Notes: a model not told the origin generated them from the sequence alone. Counted from the stretch's first letter, positions 18,201 through 27,037 are shown. The stretch: DNA of 64,000 nt from Elusimicrobiota bacterium (GCA_022072025.1 JAJVIP010000002.1:287356-351355); one strand, 5' to 3'. Made by a program: numbers and translations.

Positions 18201-18451
18201 AGTGGTTTACGAAAATAGAGTCTGGGGTGAATCCTAAAAATTCTTTTTCGGTACGCCTCTTTGGAACCCCGGTTACCTATGTGAATGATTCTCGGAAAAA
18301 CACCTTTGGAACAGGTGCGGCCAAACCCCATGAATTCGAATGGATTTTAGAGGGAAGGTTTTATCGAGCGCAGGGACGACATTTGCCGGCTGACGCGTCA
18401 TTGTCTCTGCGGGAAGGAAAACTTGAAAAACTAACCATTTACCTCAAGTAA
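15284..18451 (+). CDS. GH94-like glycoside phosphorylase (cellobiose phosphorylase-related)
   Basis: A 1055-residue cytoplasmic protein with no signal peptide. The N-terminal beta-sandwich half (about 1-300; NRGQGVASFGVNNKDGAMMEF, GFRTFIKHGSD) and the central alpha/alpha barrel are as in GH-Q-clan phosphorylases. The segment PGWCDALNGLPGLLGSS places Asp643 at the catalytic acid of the GH94 WNDGLN motif. HGEGFWVDHWMYNLDHLEQYVALFP and FPDTSYHGRGFVARLSG are also typical. Such enzymes split beta-glucosides with phosphate to give sugar 1-phosphate. The true substrate is open; the divergent beta-1,3-glucan phosphorylase families are alternatives. It ends 8 nt from a convergent pilin gene. Confidence 0.75.
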   Translation: MKPKFTPQGESFVIDHYNSAPPFSNFFPALAGLTGKPMWVFFTNRGQGVASFGVNNKDGAMMEFLPANKAYQATPLLGFRTFIKHGSDKIYEPFSVASSHHQTMIIRPYELEIRERNMDLGLEISVVYFGVPNEVCPLLARSLTIKNIGNKGSTFTVVDGCPRVLPFGMNDYLTKNMSRTIEAFAEVLNLKNNVPVFKLKIEPHDRPEIRFLDSGFFSMTLSDGEFLPVIVDPSLVFGTDTSFQVPIDSLDRIKPTSKQLTSNILPSAFLASTASIPGKHEKTWVSYFGLAENVNEANHVAHHIHSKSDYFGTKRSEMRQIYQELVNHFGFDSGNEVLNQYAAVTFMDNVLRGGFPHTFGSNGPTTHVFSRKHGDMERDYNNFQISATAYSQGNGNFRDVNQNRRNDLLLNPKVGTSNIEAFFNLLQLDGYNPLVVNPVKFSVPKDILNRLDLNMTDRARADYVTLIRQPVLIGQIYEFIRKYSADPLNVSNQFRDVMSTSTPHQGVQHGEGFWVDHWMYNLDHLEQYVALFPEKKAWLFYEKNDFTFYDSDHFVRPRREKYVVTSDKKIRQYHAVVESPQKQELIKSRALYPNKVRTEAGQGEILQVNLFTKLLSLAVIKISSLDPFGVGLEMDADKPGWCDALNGLPGLLGSSSHETYELHRLVRFFIHEVLPLSENKAVDIPTELYTFLRDVEDAFDTHQGKDFVPTWDKLATAREEFRSRTFMGVSGKTRNLRIHELRNILLRITAFLSQAEKKALDPKTGIPTSYFYYEVDASDLSEGWRLALSKLSFKQHRVPPFLEGAVHAMKTLKPAESRKLYNAVRKSDLFDSKLGMYRLNVPLQEEPPELGRVKVFSPGWLENESVFLHMHYKYLLEILRAGMTETFFKEINTGWIAFRDPEVYGRSVYENSSFIASSAFPDTSYHGRGFVARLSGATSEFLSMIYLLAFGPTIFKKEEGYVFFSPEPMLPKEWFTKIESGVNPKNSFSVRLFGTPVTYVNDSRKNTFGTGAAKPHEFEWILEGRFYRAQGRHLPADASLSLREGKLEKLTIYLK

Positions 18452-18459
18452 ACGAGAGT

Positions 18460-18996
18460 TTACCAAGAATAAAATTCTTGTCCTGTCGTATCGAAGTTGT
18501 CATCGTAAATAAATAGATGTCCGGTTTGTTGATCATACCCCATGGGGCGAAAAACGCCGATGTTGGGGGTTGTAGCTCCCACCTCTAAAACCACGTCTTT
18601 AACAGGCGTTGATCCTTCCATGTAAGATTTCGTCGTTTCATCATAACTGAGGCCCGTTCCGTTGACATTCCCAGCACGATCCAGCAGTTTGAGCGTTGGA
18701 AGTTTTTCGATGTATTTGGGGCAAAGCGTATCAGAAAGCGATGAGCCCAGGGTGTCTGGGAAACCATCTGGGAATCCTGAGAGGGGATAACTTCCTTCAT
18801 TGTCAGAGTAATAGAGGGCGATGGTTGAACGGATGGAACCCAAATTGTTTTTTGCGGTGGCTTGATTGGCCTTTTGAAGTACGAGGTCCATTCGAGGGAG
18901 GGCAATGGACGCGAGGACGCTAATGATCGCCACCACCAGCATCAGCTCAATGAGCGTGTATCCATGAATATTTTGTTTAAGAATTTTACGTTTCAT
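18460..18996 (-). CDS. Type IV pilin / pseudopilin-like protein
   Basis: A 178-residue protein with a class III (prepilin) signal: MKRKILKQNIHG, cleavage after Gly12, then YTLIELMLVVAIISVLASIALP, with Glu at mature position 5. A helix stalk (QKANQATAKNNLGSIRSTIALYYSDNEGSYP) leads into a globular C-terminal domain as in GspG/PilA-like proteins of uncultured phyla. It would be processed by PilD and assembled into a pilus or type II secretion pseudopilus. It overlaps the upstream gene by 11 nt; no assembly ATPase is in view. Confidence 0.88.
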   Translation of the reverse strand: MKRKILKQNIHGYTLIELMLVVAIISVLASIALPRMDLVLQKANQATAKNNLGSIRSTIALYYSDNEGSYPLSGFPDGFPDTLGSSLSDTLCPKYIEKLPTLKLLDRAGNVNGTGLSYDETTKSYMEGSTPVKDVVLEVGATTPNIGVFRPMGYDQQTGHLFIYDDNFDTTGQEFYSW

Positions 18997-19720
18997 CTTC
19001 CACTATTTTTCGGATGGTTATTCGTTTCGCAGTTTCTTTCGAAACCGTTATGGTGATGCCATTAGCAGGTTTTAATTGAATAAGCCCATGTGGGACGGGT
19101 TCTTTCCATTTTGCGGCATTGGACAAAACGGTTGAAACCAATTGCCTCGGTACAGTGGCCAATATGGTTTTGTCGACCCTGATTTGAAATCCTTTATGAA
19201 CGGGTGTGCTGTTTTCAGCTTTAATGAACCCTCCGCTTCGGAACCGAATAAGCATATCTTTGGTCAAATCCACTGGTTGAGCCGCTTTCATGGCCTTGAG
19301 TTGATTTATTTTTCGTTTTTCATAAATGTATTCCATTTGTCTTACTTCTTCTTCGTCCCCTGGGTTGGTCAGGGGCACATTGGCGGGTTGATAAGTTCCC
19401 GATGTGGAGGCCAGACGGCGTTGACTTTCTTTTTCGCGTTTGTATTGGGTTTCAGCTATTTTTATTTCCGCCAGGAATTTGGGGTCCATCCTTTTTTTAA
19501 CTTCTGGAGAGAGATCTTCCATCATTCCTGGCACATAGCGGACTGTTCGCTTGGATCGATCGGGAGCCTTGGGTGGAGGGGGATCCTTAAATAAAATCCG
19601 AGCCCCAATGCTCAGCGCGCAAACCACAGAAAGAATTCGAATTCGTTTAAAAATGGCTTTTCGGCGGCGCAACTCATATTCTTCAGGGGAACCCTCGAAT
19701 TGTGTGCTTATGTTGGACAT
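18986..19720 (-). CDS. Hypothetical single-pass membrane protein paired with pilin
   Basis: A 244-residue protein. It has a basic N terminus (ELRRRKAIFKRIRI), one hydrophobic segment (about residues 28-44), a Pro/Lys linker (KDPPPPKAPDRSKR), a charged helical stretch, and a C-terminal beta-rich domain (about 150-240; VHKGFQIRVDKTILATVPRQ, GLIQLKPANGITITVSKETAKRI). No known family is recognised. The topology, with a short cytoplasmic tail and a periplasmic domain, and the 11-nt overlap with the pilin gene suggest a pilus-assembly or minor component role (inference). Confidence 0.6.
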   Translation of the reverse strand: MSNISTQFEGSPEEYELRRRKAIFKRIRILSVVCALSIGARILFKDPPPPKAPDRSKRTVRYVPGMMEDLSPEVKKRMDPKFLAEIKIAETQYKREKESQRRLASTSGTYQPANVPLTNPGDEEEVRQMEYIYEKRKINQLKAMKAAQPVDLTKDMLIRFRSGGFIKAENSTPVHKGFQIRVDKTILATVPRQLVSTVLSNAAKWKEPVPHGLIQLKPANGITITVSKETAKRITIRKIVEDET

Positions 19721-19781
19721 GCGTTAAGTTTAGTGGGTTCTGAACCCTTTGGCCAGATTGTAAATAACAAATCCACTTCGC

Positions 19782-19810
19782 TTGACGGGATCTCCTTAAA
19801 TCATTACACT
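19782..19810 (+). promoter_or_regulatory. Predicted sigma-70 promoter of the rimP-nusA-infB operon
   Basis: TTGACG and TACACT with an exact 17-nt spacer. The start point would be near 19817, immediately before the attenuator hairpin. It is also the divergent side of the pilin-pair genes. Confidence 0.65.
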
Positions 19811-19820
19811 GCCCCCCTCG

Positions 19821-19847
19821 AAGTGGCCCTCAAAGGCCACTTTTTTT
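19821..19847 (+). terminator. Leader terminator (attenuator) before rimP-nusA
   Basis: An 8-bp stem, AAGTGGCC with GGCCACTT, a 6-nt loop, then seven T. The only genes upstream are on the other strand and the T run is on the plus strand only, so it must act on the rimP-nusA transcript itself. NusA modulates intrinsic termination and represses its own operon through leader terminators in E. coli, so autoregulation is a reasonable inference. Confidence 0.75.
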
Positions 19848-19873
19848 AATTTATAGGGGTGTGTGGTTCGCCA

Positions 19874-20338
19874 GTGAGTGACCTTTTAACCAAAATTGAG
19901 ACCGTTGTTACGCCTGTTTTGGAAAAAGAACAGGTCGAATTGGTTGATTTAACGTATCAAAAATCGCATGGCGGATGGACGTTATCGTTTTATTTGGACA
20001 AACCGGGCGGTATCACGCTGGATGATTGTGAGAGTTGGAGTCGCCGTCTTGAGCCCCTCATTGAAGGGGCCGGTTTGATTGAGCGGTCCTATGTGTTAGA
20101 GGTGGCTTCTCCAGGGATTGATCGAGCGATAAGAAAATTAAAAGATTTTGAGAAGTTCGGTGGGGAAAAAGTTCATGTCAAATTGTTTTCGCCGCTGGAG
20201 GGTCAAAAGAACTTTCATGGAATTTTATTGGGGGCCGACGAACAGGTGGTTCGTTTGGAGATGGACGGTGCCAAACGGGTGGAGTTGCCACGGAACATGA
20301 TTGCTAAGTGTCGGCTCAACCCGACCATAAATTTTTAA
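19874..20338 (+). CDS. rimP: Ribosome maturation factor RimP
   Basis: A GTG at 19874 gives 154 residues starting MSDLLTKIETVV, matching the family; an in-frame GTG 15 nt earlier overlaps the only SD-like AGGGG and is less likely. Family motifs: PVLEKEQVELVDLTYQ, GWTLSFYLDKPGGITLDDCESWSRRLEP, VLEVASPGIDR and a C-terminal SH3-like domain with VHVKLFSPLEGQKNFHG. It assists 30S subunit assembly. It heads the conserved rimP-nusA-infB operon. Confidence 0.93.
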   Translation: MSDLLTKIETVVTPVLEKEQVELVDLTYQKSHGGWTLSFYLDKPGGITLDDCESWSRRLEPLIEGAGLIERSYVLEVASPGIDRAIRKLKDFEKFGGEKVHVKLFSPLEGQKNFHGILLGADEQVVRLEMDGAKRVELPRNMIAKCRLNPTINF

Positions 20339-20365
20339 GCGATTTTAGACTAGGAGGATAACGCG

Positions 20366-21730
20366 GTGGATATTAAAGGCGGTCTCGCTCATGTGTTGGA
20401 TCAAATTGAGCGCGAAAAAGGAATCAAAAAAGAAGAGATCTTAAAAATGATCGAGCAGGCGCTCGTCTCCGCGTACCGAAAACATGCAGGAGATGTTGTG
20501 AATGTCGAAGCCCACATTGATCCCTCCGGAGAAATCTCAGCGGTTGTCGTTAAGTTGATTGTTGAAAAAGTGGTGGAACCGCTCACGGAAGTAAGCATCG
20601 TTGACGCGAAAAAGATCGATGAAAATGCCGCTGTTGGCGGCCAAGTGCGTTATCCGATCGATACCGATGAGTTTGGACGTATTGCCGCACAAACCGCCAA
20701 ACAGGTGCTCACGCAAAAAATTCGCGAGACAGAGCGAGAGTTTGTTTTTGATGAATTCAAACCCAAAGAAGGAACCTTGGTCAATGGATCTGTCCATAGG
20801 TTTGTAAATCGAAACGTCATTGTGGATTTGGGGCGCGCGGAAGGCGTGTTGCCTGTTCGAGAACAAGTGAGACGTGAGCATTGGGTGGTGGGAGAGCGTA
20901 TTCGTGTATTGATCCTGCGAGTTGAAAAAGGTCCCCGTGGTCCAGAAGTGGTTTTGACCCGTGCCCATGAAGATTTCGTAAAGCGATTGTTTGAAGTTGA
21001 AGTCCCTGAGATTTTCGAGAAAACCGTGCAAGTGGTGGCGGTGGTTCGTGAGCCAGGCCAACGTTCAAAGGTCGTCGTGAAATCCAACAATCCAAAGGTA
21101 GACCCCATTGGTGCCTGTGTGGGCGTGAAAGGTTCTCGCGTTCGCCCGATCATTAATGAATTGCAAGGCGAAAGAATCGATTTGGTGGCCTATTCAACAG
21201 ATCCAGCTACCTACATCGCCGCCTCACTGGCCCCTGCCAAGCCATTGATGGTCAATATCATCGATGCGGATAAAAAAAGGGCGGAAGCGATCGTCCCCGA
21301 TGATGCGTTGTCCTTGGCCATTGGAAAAAATGGTCAGAACGTTCGGTTGGCTTCAAAATTAACCGGATGGGAAATCGATATTAAGACAGAAGCTCAAAGA
21401 AAGCAGTTGTCTCAATCAAACGCCTCTGCCGCTAGAGAAATGTTGCTTGAGTTGGAAGGCGTGGGGCCACGCACAGCTGAGGTGTTAATCAAAGGCGGAA
21501 TGGATTCTCTTGAGAAAATCGCGAATAGCAAGCCCGAAAATTTAACGGTGTTTGCGGGCATAGGAGAGAAATTGGCTGAAAAAATGATCGAGTCCGCCAA
21601 AGCACAGTTGGAAAAACAGGCCGCGGCCATACTTGAAGGTTCCGCGGAAGAACTGCCTCAAGAAGGGGATATTGTCATTGAGGAATCATTGAACGGTCAA
21701 CCTGAGGGGGCCAGTCAGCAACATCCATGA
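20366..21730 (+). CDS. nusA: Transcription termination/antitermination factor NusA
   Basis: A 454-residue protein. Order of domains: RNA polymerase-binding N-terminal domain (1-125), S1 domain (about 130-200, GTLVNGSVHRFVNRNVIVDLG), two KH domains (about 200-345, with VGVKGSRVRPIINELQGERID and IGKNGQNVRLASKLTGWEIDI), then one helix-hairpin-helix unit (LEGVGPRTAEVLIKGG) and a short acidic tail. GTG start after AGGAGG. The stop overlaps the infB ATG (ATGA). It controls pausing and termination and probably its own leader terminator. Confidence 0.97.
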   Translation: MDIKGGLAHVLDQIEREKGIKKEEILKMIEQALVSAYRKHAGDVVNVEAHIDPSGEISAVVVKLIVEKVVEPLTEVSIVDAKKIDENAAVGGQVRYPIDTDEFGRIAAQTAKQVLTQKIRETEREFVFDEFKPKEGTLVNGSVHRFVNRNVIVDLGRAEGVLPVREQVRREHWVVGERIRVLILRVEKGPRGPEVVLTRAHEDFVKRLFEVEVPEIFEKTVQVVAVVREPGQRSKVVVKSNNPKVDPIGACVGVKGSRVRPIINELQGERIDLVAYSTDPATYIAASLAPAKPLMVNIIDADKKRAEAIVPDDALSLAIGKNGQNVRLASKLTGWEIDIKTEAQRKQLSQSNASAAREMLLELEGVGPRTAEVLIKGGMDSLEKIANSKPENLTVFAGIGEKLAEKMIESAKAQLEKQAAAILEGSAEELPQEGDIVIEESLNGQPEGASQQHP

Positions 21731-24048
21731 CCACGAAAAAAGAAACAACACATAAAAAGAAAAAAACGTCATCTGAGCCAGCAGTTGCCAAAGCAAAGAA
21801 AACGGCCACGACAAAATCTCGGAAAAAAACTGTTAAGGAAGATGAACCACAGCGCGTTGTTAGTTTAAAACCCTTTATTACACCTCCTCCGGCTGTTGTG
21901 GTGCCACCCCCGGCTCCGAAAATGGAGCCTATCGTGGTTTCTCCGCAGGTGCTTTCAAAACCTGTGCCTCCGCCGCCACCGCCGCCTCTCTCTCCATCAA
22001 CTCCATCTTCACAGGCTCCATCTCCTGTTAAAAAAGTTGTGGAAAAGATTGCACCGTCCAAACCAGCGATTTCCAAAGCTCCGACTCCTAAAACGAACTA
22101 TTCCAAACCGACCAGTCCACATCAGGCGCTTTCTGGGAAAAGTTCTCCCTCCCCATCATTTTTAAAACCCTCCAGTCCCGCTCCGTCTTTCTCAAAGAAA
22201 TCCAGTGCCAGTGGACCCTCCGTGGCGGTCAAAAGTTCTTCAGTTGCGCCGGAAAAGCCCGCCGAATCTTCGGTTTCTGTTGAAGCCAGTCCTGTTTTAA
22301 AGAAAATTCAATTTAATGAGATGATGTCGGTAAAAGATATGGCCGCTGCCATGAATGTGGGCGTCGCGGAGGTCATAAAAAAACTTTTGACGTTGGGAAC
22401 TCCCGCCTCTATCAATCAGCGTTTAAATTCTGATACCGCGGCTTTATTGGCGGAGGCTTTTGGATATCAATTCGAAGTTAAATCTCTTTATCGGGATGAA
22501 GAATCAAGTGAACCCGATCCTGAAGGCTCCTTAAAACCCCGTCCTCCTGTGGTAACGGTGATGGGACATGTGGATCATGGAAAAACATCTTTGTTGGATG
22601 CCATTCGCTCAACCTCAGTCGTGAAGGGAGAGTCGGGGGGAATTACACAACACATCGGGGCTTACCAGGTCAAAGTCGAAAAAGGAGTCATTACTTTCTT
22701 GGATACGCCAGGCCATGAAGCGTTCACCGCTATGCGCGCGCGTGGAGCCATGGCGACGGATATCGTAATTCTTGTTGTTGCTGCCGACGACAGCGTCATG
22801 CCCCAAACCATCGAAGCTATTGATCATGCCAAAGCCGCCGGTGTTCCCATTGTCGTGGCCATCAATAAAATAGATTTGCCCACCGCGAATGTTCAAAAAG
22901 TTAAACAAGAATTGGCCGGTCACGAATTGGTGGCGGAGGACTGGGGCGGTAAAACGGTGATGGTGGAAGTGTCCGCCAAAACCAAAGTGAACATCGATAA
23001 ATTATTGGAAATGATTTTGCTCGAGGCCGAGTTGCTTGAACTGAAAGCCAATCCCGATCGAACAGCGAAAGGCATCGTGTTGGAAGCGCATATGGATCCC
23101 AAACGAGGTATCACAGCCAATGTCCTCATTCAATCGGGAACGTTGAAAATGGGCGACATTGTTGTGTGCGGTTTAACCCATGGACGCGTTCGAGCCATGC
23201 TGGGAGATAATTGGGAAACCATTGATGTGGCGGGCCCCTCACGGCCGGTCCGGTTGTTGGGTCTCTCTCAAGTCCCCCAGGTGGGAGATCAGCTTTCCGT
23301 CGTTGACAGCGATCGCGAGGCCCGTGAAATTGCTGAACACAGAAAACAGTTTTTTTCGGATGCCGCCGCCAAAAAAACTTCTCACATTTCTTTGGAAGGG
23401 TTGCATGCGAAGATTGCAGAGGGAAAAATTCAAGATTTGCCCATTATCCTTAAAACCGACGTGCAAGGGTCTCTTCAAGCCATACAAGATTCTCTGGGGA
23501 AATTGACGGGTTACCCCATTCAACTCAGGTACGTTCACAGCGGAATTGGCAATATCAATGAATCCGACGTTCTTTTGGCAGAGGCCTCGGATGCCATTGT
23601 GTTTGGTTTTCATGTGAAAGTTGAAGGGTCGGCTGAGACGGAAGCCAAACGCGCCGGCGTCGACATTCGCACGTACCAAATTATTTATGAAATGTTGGCC
23701 GATGTGAAAGCCGCGATGGAAGGACTCTTAAAGCCCGTGGAACTCGAAGTGGTTAAAGGACGAGCTGTTGTTAAAGGAACATTCCCTTCCGCCAAATACG
23801 GCATGATCGCCGGATGCATGGTCACTGAAGGTAAAGTGACCAGAAATGCCAAAGCGCGCGTTATTCGTGGGGGGGAATTGGTCGGAGAAGGCGGAATCTC
23901 CAGCCTGCGTCGTTTCAAAGATGACGTGAAGGAAGTTGAAAAAGGGTACGAATGCGGTTTGTCGGTCGATAATGTCCGCTCATTTTCACAAGGCGACCTG
24001 ATTGAAGTGTTCGTCATAGAAAAACATGCCCGCCGTTTGGACGCGTGA
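21727..24048 (+). CDS. infB: Translation initiation factor IF-2
   Basis: A 773-residue protein. The first ~190 residues are a Lys-rich then Pro/Ser-rich disordered region (a PPPPPPP-type run near residue 80). The IF2-N domain follows (about 200-250, [23 protein letters not shown]). The G domain has [12 protein letters not shown] (G280 onward), switch [21 protein letters not shown] and SAK(T). Domains II-IV are complete to the end. It places initiator tRNA on the 30S subunit with GTP. It starts inside the nusA stop. Confidence 0.98.
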   Translation: MTTKKETTHKKKKTSSEPAVAKAKKTATTKSRKKTVKEDEPQRVVSLKPFITPPPAVVVPPPAPKMEPIVVSPQVLSKPVPPPPPPPLSPSTPSSQAPSPVKKVVEKIAPSKPAISKAPTPKTNYSKPTSPHQALSGKSSPSPSFLKPSSPAPSFSKKSSASGPSVAVKSSSVAPEKPAESSVSVEASPVLKKIQFNEMMSVKDMAAAMNVGVAEVIKKLLTLGTPASINQRLNSDTAALLAEAFGYQFEVKSLYRDEESSEPDPEGSLKPRPPVVTVMGHVDHGKTSLLDAIRSTSVVKGESGGITQHIGAYQVKVEKGVITFLDTPGHEAFTAMRARGAMATDIVILVVAADDSVMPQTIEAIDHAKAAGVPIVVAINKIDLPTANVQKVKQELAGHELVAEDWGGKTVMVEVSAKTKVNIDKLLEMILLEAELLELKANPDRTAKGIVLEAHMDPKRGITANVLIQSGTLKMGDIVVCGLTHGRVRAMLGDNWETIDVAGPSRPVRLLGLSQVPQVGDQLSVVDSDREAREIAEHRKQFFSDAAAKKTSHISLEGLHAKIAEGKIQDLPIILKTDVQGSLQAIQDSLGKLTGYPIQLRYVHSGIGNINESDVLLAEASDAIVFGFHVKVEGSAETEAKRAGVDIRTYQIIYEMLADVKAAMEGLLKPVELEVVKGRAVVKGTFPSAKYGMIAGCMVTEGKVTRNAKARVIRGGELVGEGGISSLRRFKDDVKEVEKGYECGLSVDNVRSFSQGDLIEVFVIEKHARRLDA

Positions 24049-24057
24049 GGATGAACC

Positions 24058-24408
24058 ATGCATCCTCGTCGATTGGCCCGTCTGAACGAACTCATCCATC
24101 AAAAAGTTTCTGAATCCACGCTCAATTTAAAAGACCCAGGAATTGGTTTTATCACGATCACGGGGTCGGAAATATCTCCTGATGTGGCGACAGCCAAAAT
24201 TTTTTATTCGGTTTTGGGAACCCCCGCTGAACGCGAGGCGACCGCTGAAGCCTTGGAGCGCGCCAAACCGCATATTCGGCGTTCCTTGGGGGAATTGGAA
24301 AATCTGCGCCGCATTCCGCAATTGATTTTTGTTTATGATGAAAGTATTGAACGCTCTGCAAAAGTGAGCGAGTTGCTTAATAAAATTCACAATGAGCCTC
24401 ATGACTGA
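24058..24408 (+). CDS. rbfA: 30S ribosome-binding factor RbfA
   Basis: A 116-residue protein of normal size. MHPRRLARLNELIHQKVSE, KDPGIGFITITGSEISPDVATAKIFYSVLG and RIPQLIFVYDESIERSAKVSELLNKI are the KH-type RbfA core. It helps 16S rRNA 5'-end maturation and cold adaptation. GTGAGG serves as RBS just after infB; the 3' end overlaps the next gene by 17 nt. Confidence 0.95.
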   Translation: MHPRRLARLNELIHQKVSESTLNLKDPGIGFITITGSEISPDVATAKIFYSVLGTPAEREATAEALERAKPHIRRSLGELENLRRIPQLIFVYDESIERSAKVSELLNKIHNEPHD

Positions 24409-25378
24409 TCTCCGCGTTCTCGATCAAATTCTTGACTTGCTGAAAGAAGGCCAAACCTTTTGTCTCTCCGGGCATCAGAATCCAGACGGGGATGTCATCG
24501 GATCCGAACTGGCCATGGCCAGCCTCCTCAAACGATTGGGTGGAAAAAAACGGGTGGATATTTGCAATAACGGCCCGGTTCCTCGATCAGTAGCGTTTTT
24601 GCCAGGGGCCCATCAAATCCAAAACGTTGAGAAAGTCGATGGGAAGTATGATGTTCAAATCGTTTTTGAGTGTTCGGGCGCGGACCGGATGGGAGGCATC
24701 ATCGATTTCGCGACCCAAGTGGGGAAAGTAATCAATATTGACCATCATCTCCACAATCCAAATTTTGGAGATGTTAATTTTGTTGAGCCCACCACCTCGT
24801 CAACCGCAGAACTTATTTTCAAAATCATTGATCGCTCAGGTTTGCCGTTACAAGTTGACGAAGCCATTTGTCTCTATACAGGCCTTGTAACCGATACGGG
24901 GTGGTTCCGGTATGGCAACACGAACCCTCAGAGCCATGCAATTGCGAGCAAATTGTTGGCCACTGGATTTAAGGTGGAAGATCTTTCGGAACGCATTTAT
25001 CTCAGTAAATCCAAAACAGCGCTTCCGCTCATGGCTTGGGTTCTTTCTCATATGACACTTCATTATGACGACCGCGTGGCGATTATGAAATTACCCGAAG
25101 CAGTTTTTAAGGAAATGGGCGCAGTTCCTGATGATGTGGAAGAAATCGTCAATTTGGGCCTTCAGCGCGAATCCGTGGTCGCGTCGGTGTTGCTCAAGGA
25201 ACGAAGCAATCCACCGGCCGTCAAAGTCAGTTTTCGTTCGAAGGGTCAAACCGATATCAACCAGGTGGCGCGTTTGTATGGCGGAGGGGGACACCGAAAC
25301 GCCTCCGGATGCACCATTAATCAAGATTTGGTCGCGGCTGAACAATCTGTCATCAAAGAAATGAAACGTGTTCTATAA
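24392..25378 (+). CDS. nrnA: DHH/DHHA1 phosphoesterase, NrnA-like (nanoRNase / pAp phosphatase)
   Basis: A 328-residue protein. SGHQNPDGDVIGSELAM (residues 28-44) corresponds to the DHD motif region, INIDHHLHN is the DHH motif near residue 115, and the C-terminal DHHA1 domain ends with YGGGGHRNASGC. Family members degrade 2-5 nt RNAs and dephosphorylate 3'-phosphoadenosine 5'-phosphate. The ATG at 24392 overlaps rbfA; the ATG at 24401 is an alternative start. Position between rbfA and truB is the usual one. Confidence 0.92.
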   Translation: MSLMTDLRVLDQILDLLKEGQTFCLSGHQNPDGDVIGSELAMASLLKRLGGKKRVDICNNGPVPRSVAFLPGAHQIQNVEKVDGKYDVQIVFECSGADRMGGIIDFATQVGKVINIDHHLHNPNFGDVNFVEPTTSSTAELIFKIIDRSGLPLQVDEAICLYTGLVTDTGWFRYGNTNPQSHAIASKLLATGFKVEDLSERIYLSKSKTALPLMAWVLSHMTLHYDDRVAIMKLPEAVFKEMGAVPDDVEEIVNLGLQRESVVASVLLKERSNPPAVKVSFRSKGQTDINQVARLYGGGGHRNASGCTINQDLVAAEQSVIKEMKRVL

Positions 25379-25381
25379 ACC

Positions 25382-26074
25382 ATGTTGGAGGGCCTTTTAC
25401 TTGTCAATAAACCGTCCGGGCCTTCTTCCTATGATCTGATCCGATGGATAAAGCGAAAAATAAAAGACGTCAATCCCAAACCCAAAATTGGTCATTGCGG
25501 AACTCTCGATCCGCTGGCGTCGGGTCTCATGCTGATTCTGCTGGGGAAGGCCACCAAAAAACAGGGCCAACTTATGGGGTTCGACAAAACCTATTTGTGC
25601 GAATTGATCCTCGGATGCAAAACCGATTCCGGCGATATTACGGGGACAACAGTCGCAACCGGCCCGAAAACAATTGATTCGAGTTTGTTGTCTTTATTGG
25701 GCGCTAAATTCATAGGATCTCAATCTCAAATTCCTCCCATGTATTCCGCGATTAAAATAAACGGGACCTCGCTTTATAAGTTGGCCAGAAAAGGCCAAAC
25801 CATCGAACGACAACCGCGTCCCATCACGGTTCATTCTTTGGAGATTTTGGGGCATTCCGACGATGTTTTAACTTTCCGAGTTTCCTGTTCATCCGGAACC
25901 TATGTCCGCGTGTTGGTTGAAGAGATGGGGGAAGCCCTGGGAACGGTGGCCACCATGAAATCTTTGGTCCGAGAAAAAGTGGGCCCGTACGGTCTTCATC
26001 AATCCATGGAGGGGGATAAACTGAAGGAATTAACTTCAGCAGAATTGGCCCGCCACCTGTTGAGTTTGAATTAA
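25382..26074 (+). CDS. truB: tRNA pseudouridine-55 synthase TruB
   Basis: A 230-residue protein. It opens LLLVNKPSGPSSYDLIRWIK and has KIGHCGTLDPLASGLMLILLG with the catalytic Asp near residue 43, then PPMYSAIKINGTSLYKLARKG and VSCSSGTYVRVLVEEMGEAL. It lacks a long PUA extension, so it is a short-form TruB. It makes psi-55 in the T loop of tRNAs. Confidence 0.96.
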   Translation: MLEGLLLVNKPSGPSSYDLIRWIKRKIKDVNPKPKIGHCGTLDPLASGLMLILLGKATKKQGQLMGFDKTYLCELILGCKTDSGDITGTTVATGPKTIDSSLLSLLGAKFIGSQSQIPPMYSAIKINGTSLYKLARKGQTIERQPRPITVHSLEILGHSDDVLTFRVSCSSGTYVRVLVEEMGEALGTVATMKSLVREKVGPYGLHQSMEGDKLKELTSAELARHLLSLN

Positions 26075-26075
26075 C

Positions 26076-26972
26076 ATGAGGCGAGGACGATTGATCACCA
26101 TTGGGTCTTTTGATGGCGTGCACCTTGGACACCAGGCTCTGATAGCAAGAACCGTTTTGGAGGCCAAAAAAAGAGCGCTCAAATCCATGGCTCTCACCTT
26201 TTCTGTTCCCCCGAAAATGGTTCTCAATCCGGCCGCTTTTCCCCGCCTCTTGAGTGATGCGGTTGAAAAAGAAACCCTTCTTAAACTTCATGGAATCGAT
26301 GAAGTGAAGGTGTTGAACTTTTCAAGAAAAATCGCCGGCCTCAAACCCTTTGCATTTTTTAGAGACATTTTGATTCGCAGCTTAAATGCCAAGGGGGTTG
26401 TTATCGGAGCGGATTTCAGGTTTGGGAAGGAACGATCCGCCGGAGCCTTGGAGTTGGTGCGTTGGGGCGGAGAATTTGAAATTCCGGTATGGGTCATTCC
26501 CCCCGTGAAAATCCATCGGCAAATAGTGTCTTCTTCTTTAATTCGGCGTTATCTTGAAGGGAATTATTACAGGCAGGCGTTGAATTATTTGGGACATCCG
26601 TATTTGGTTCAGGGCCGGGTGGTGCAGGGGCGCCATTTGGGCCGGAAATTGGGTTTCCCGACCGCCAATTTGCAGGTGGCCAAGGGAAAGATTTTGCCGA
26701 GGGGTGTGTTCGCCGTTCGGGGCACCATCAAAAACTGTAGGACTCCCTCTTTTGAAGGGGTGTGCAACATCGGTTCACGCCCCACCGTGAGTCACACGTC
26801 TAAAATGGTTTTGGAAGTGCACATCTTTGGGGAGACCCCAAGCTTGGTTGGGAAAACAATTCAGGTTGAATTGGTTCACCGGCTCCGAGGGGAGAAAAAA
26901 TTTAAAAGCCTCGACCAACTCAAGCGGGCCATCGCCTCCGACGTGTATCAGGCCAAAGCCCTTTTGAGTTAA
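26076..26972 (+). CDS. ribF: Bifunctional riboflavin kinase / FAD synthetase RibF
   Basis: A 298-residue protein. The N-terminal FAD synthetase domain has TIGSFDGVHLGHQALI (residues 9-24) and VVIGADFRFGKERSAG. The C-terminal riboflavin kinase domain has GRVVQGRHLGRKLGFPTANLQ and GVCNIGSRPTV. It makes FMN and FAD from riboflavin. One nucleotide separates it from truB, and it is the last gene of this run. Confidence 0.96.
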   Translation: MRRGRLITIGSFDGVHLGHQALIARTVLEAKKRALKSMALTFSVPPKMVLNPAAFPRLLSDAVEKETLLKLHGIDEVKVLNFSRKIAGLKPFAFFRDILIRSLNAKGVVIGADFRFGKERSAGALELVRWGGEFEIPVWVIPPVKIHRQIVSSSLIRRYLEGNYYRQALNYLGHPYLVQGRVVQGRHLGRKLGFPTANLQVAKGKILPRGVFAVRGTIKNCRTPSFEGVCNIGSRPTVSHTSKMVLEVHIFGETPSLVGKTIQVELVHRLRGEKKFKSLDQLKRAIASDVYQAKALLS

Positions 26973-27010
26973 ACTCCGATATTGCATCGCCGGGAATTTT
27001 TCAGTTCAAG

Positions 27011-27037
27011 CGTCGCCCCGGCACCTGGGGTGACAGG
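27011..27037 (+). repeat. Possible remnant of the dispersed palindromic element
   Basis: CGTCGCCCCGGCA followed by a CTGGGGTGAC-like arm matches the outer arms of the palindromic family seen at 37-63 kb but lacks the centre. It lies in the 196-nt ribF-rpsO gap. Chance similarity is possible. Confidence 0.3.

Noticed and set aside
20537-21153. Long minus-strand ORFs inside nusA (167 and 174 residues)
   Set aside because: They are shadows of a certain gene, have no family resemblance and no ribosome-binding site.
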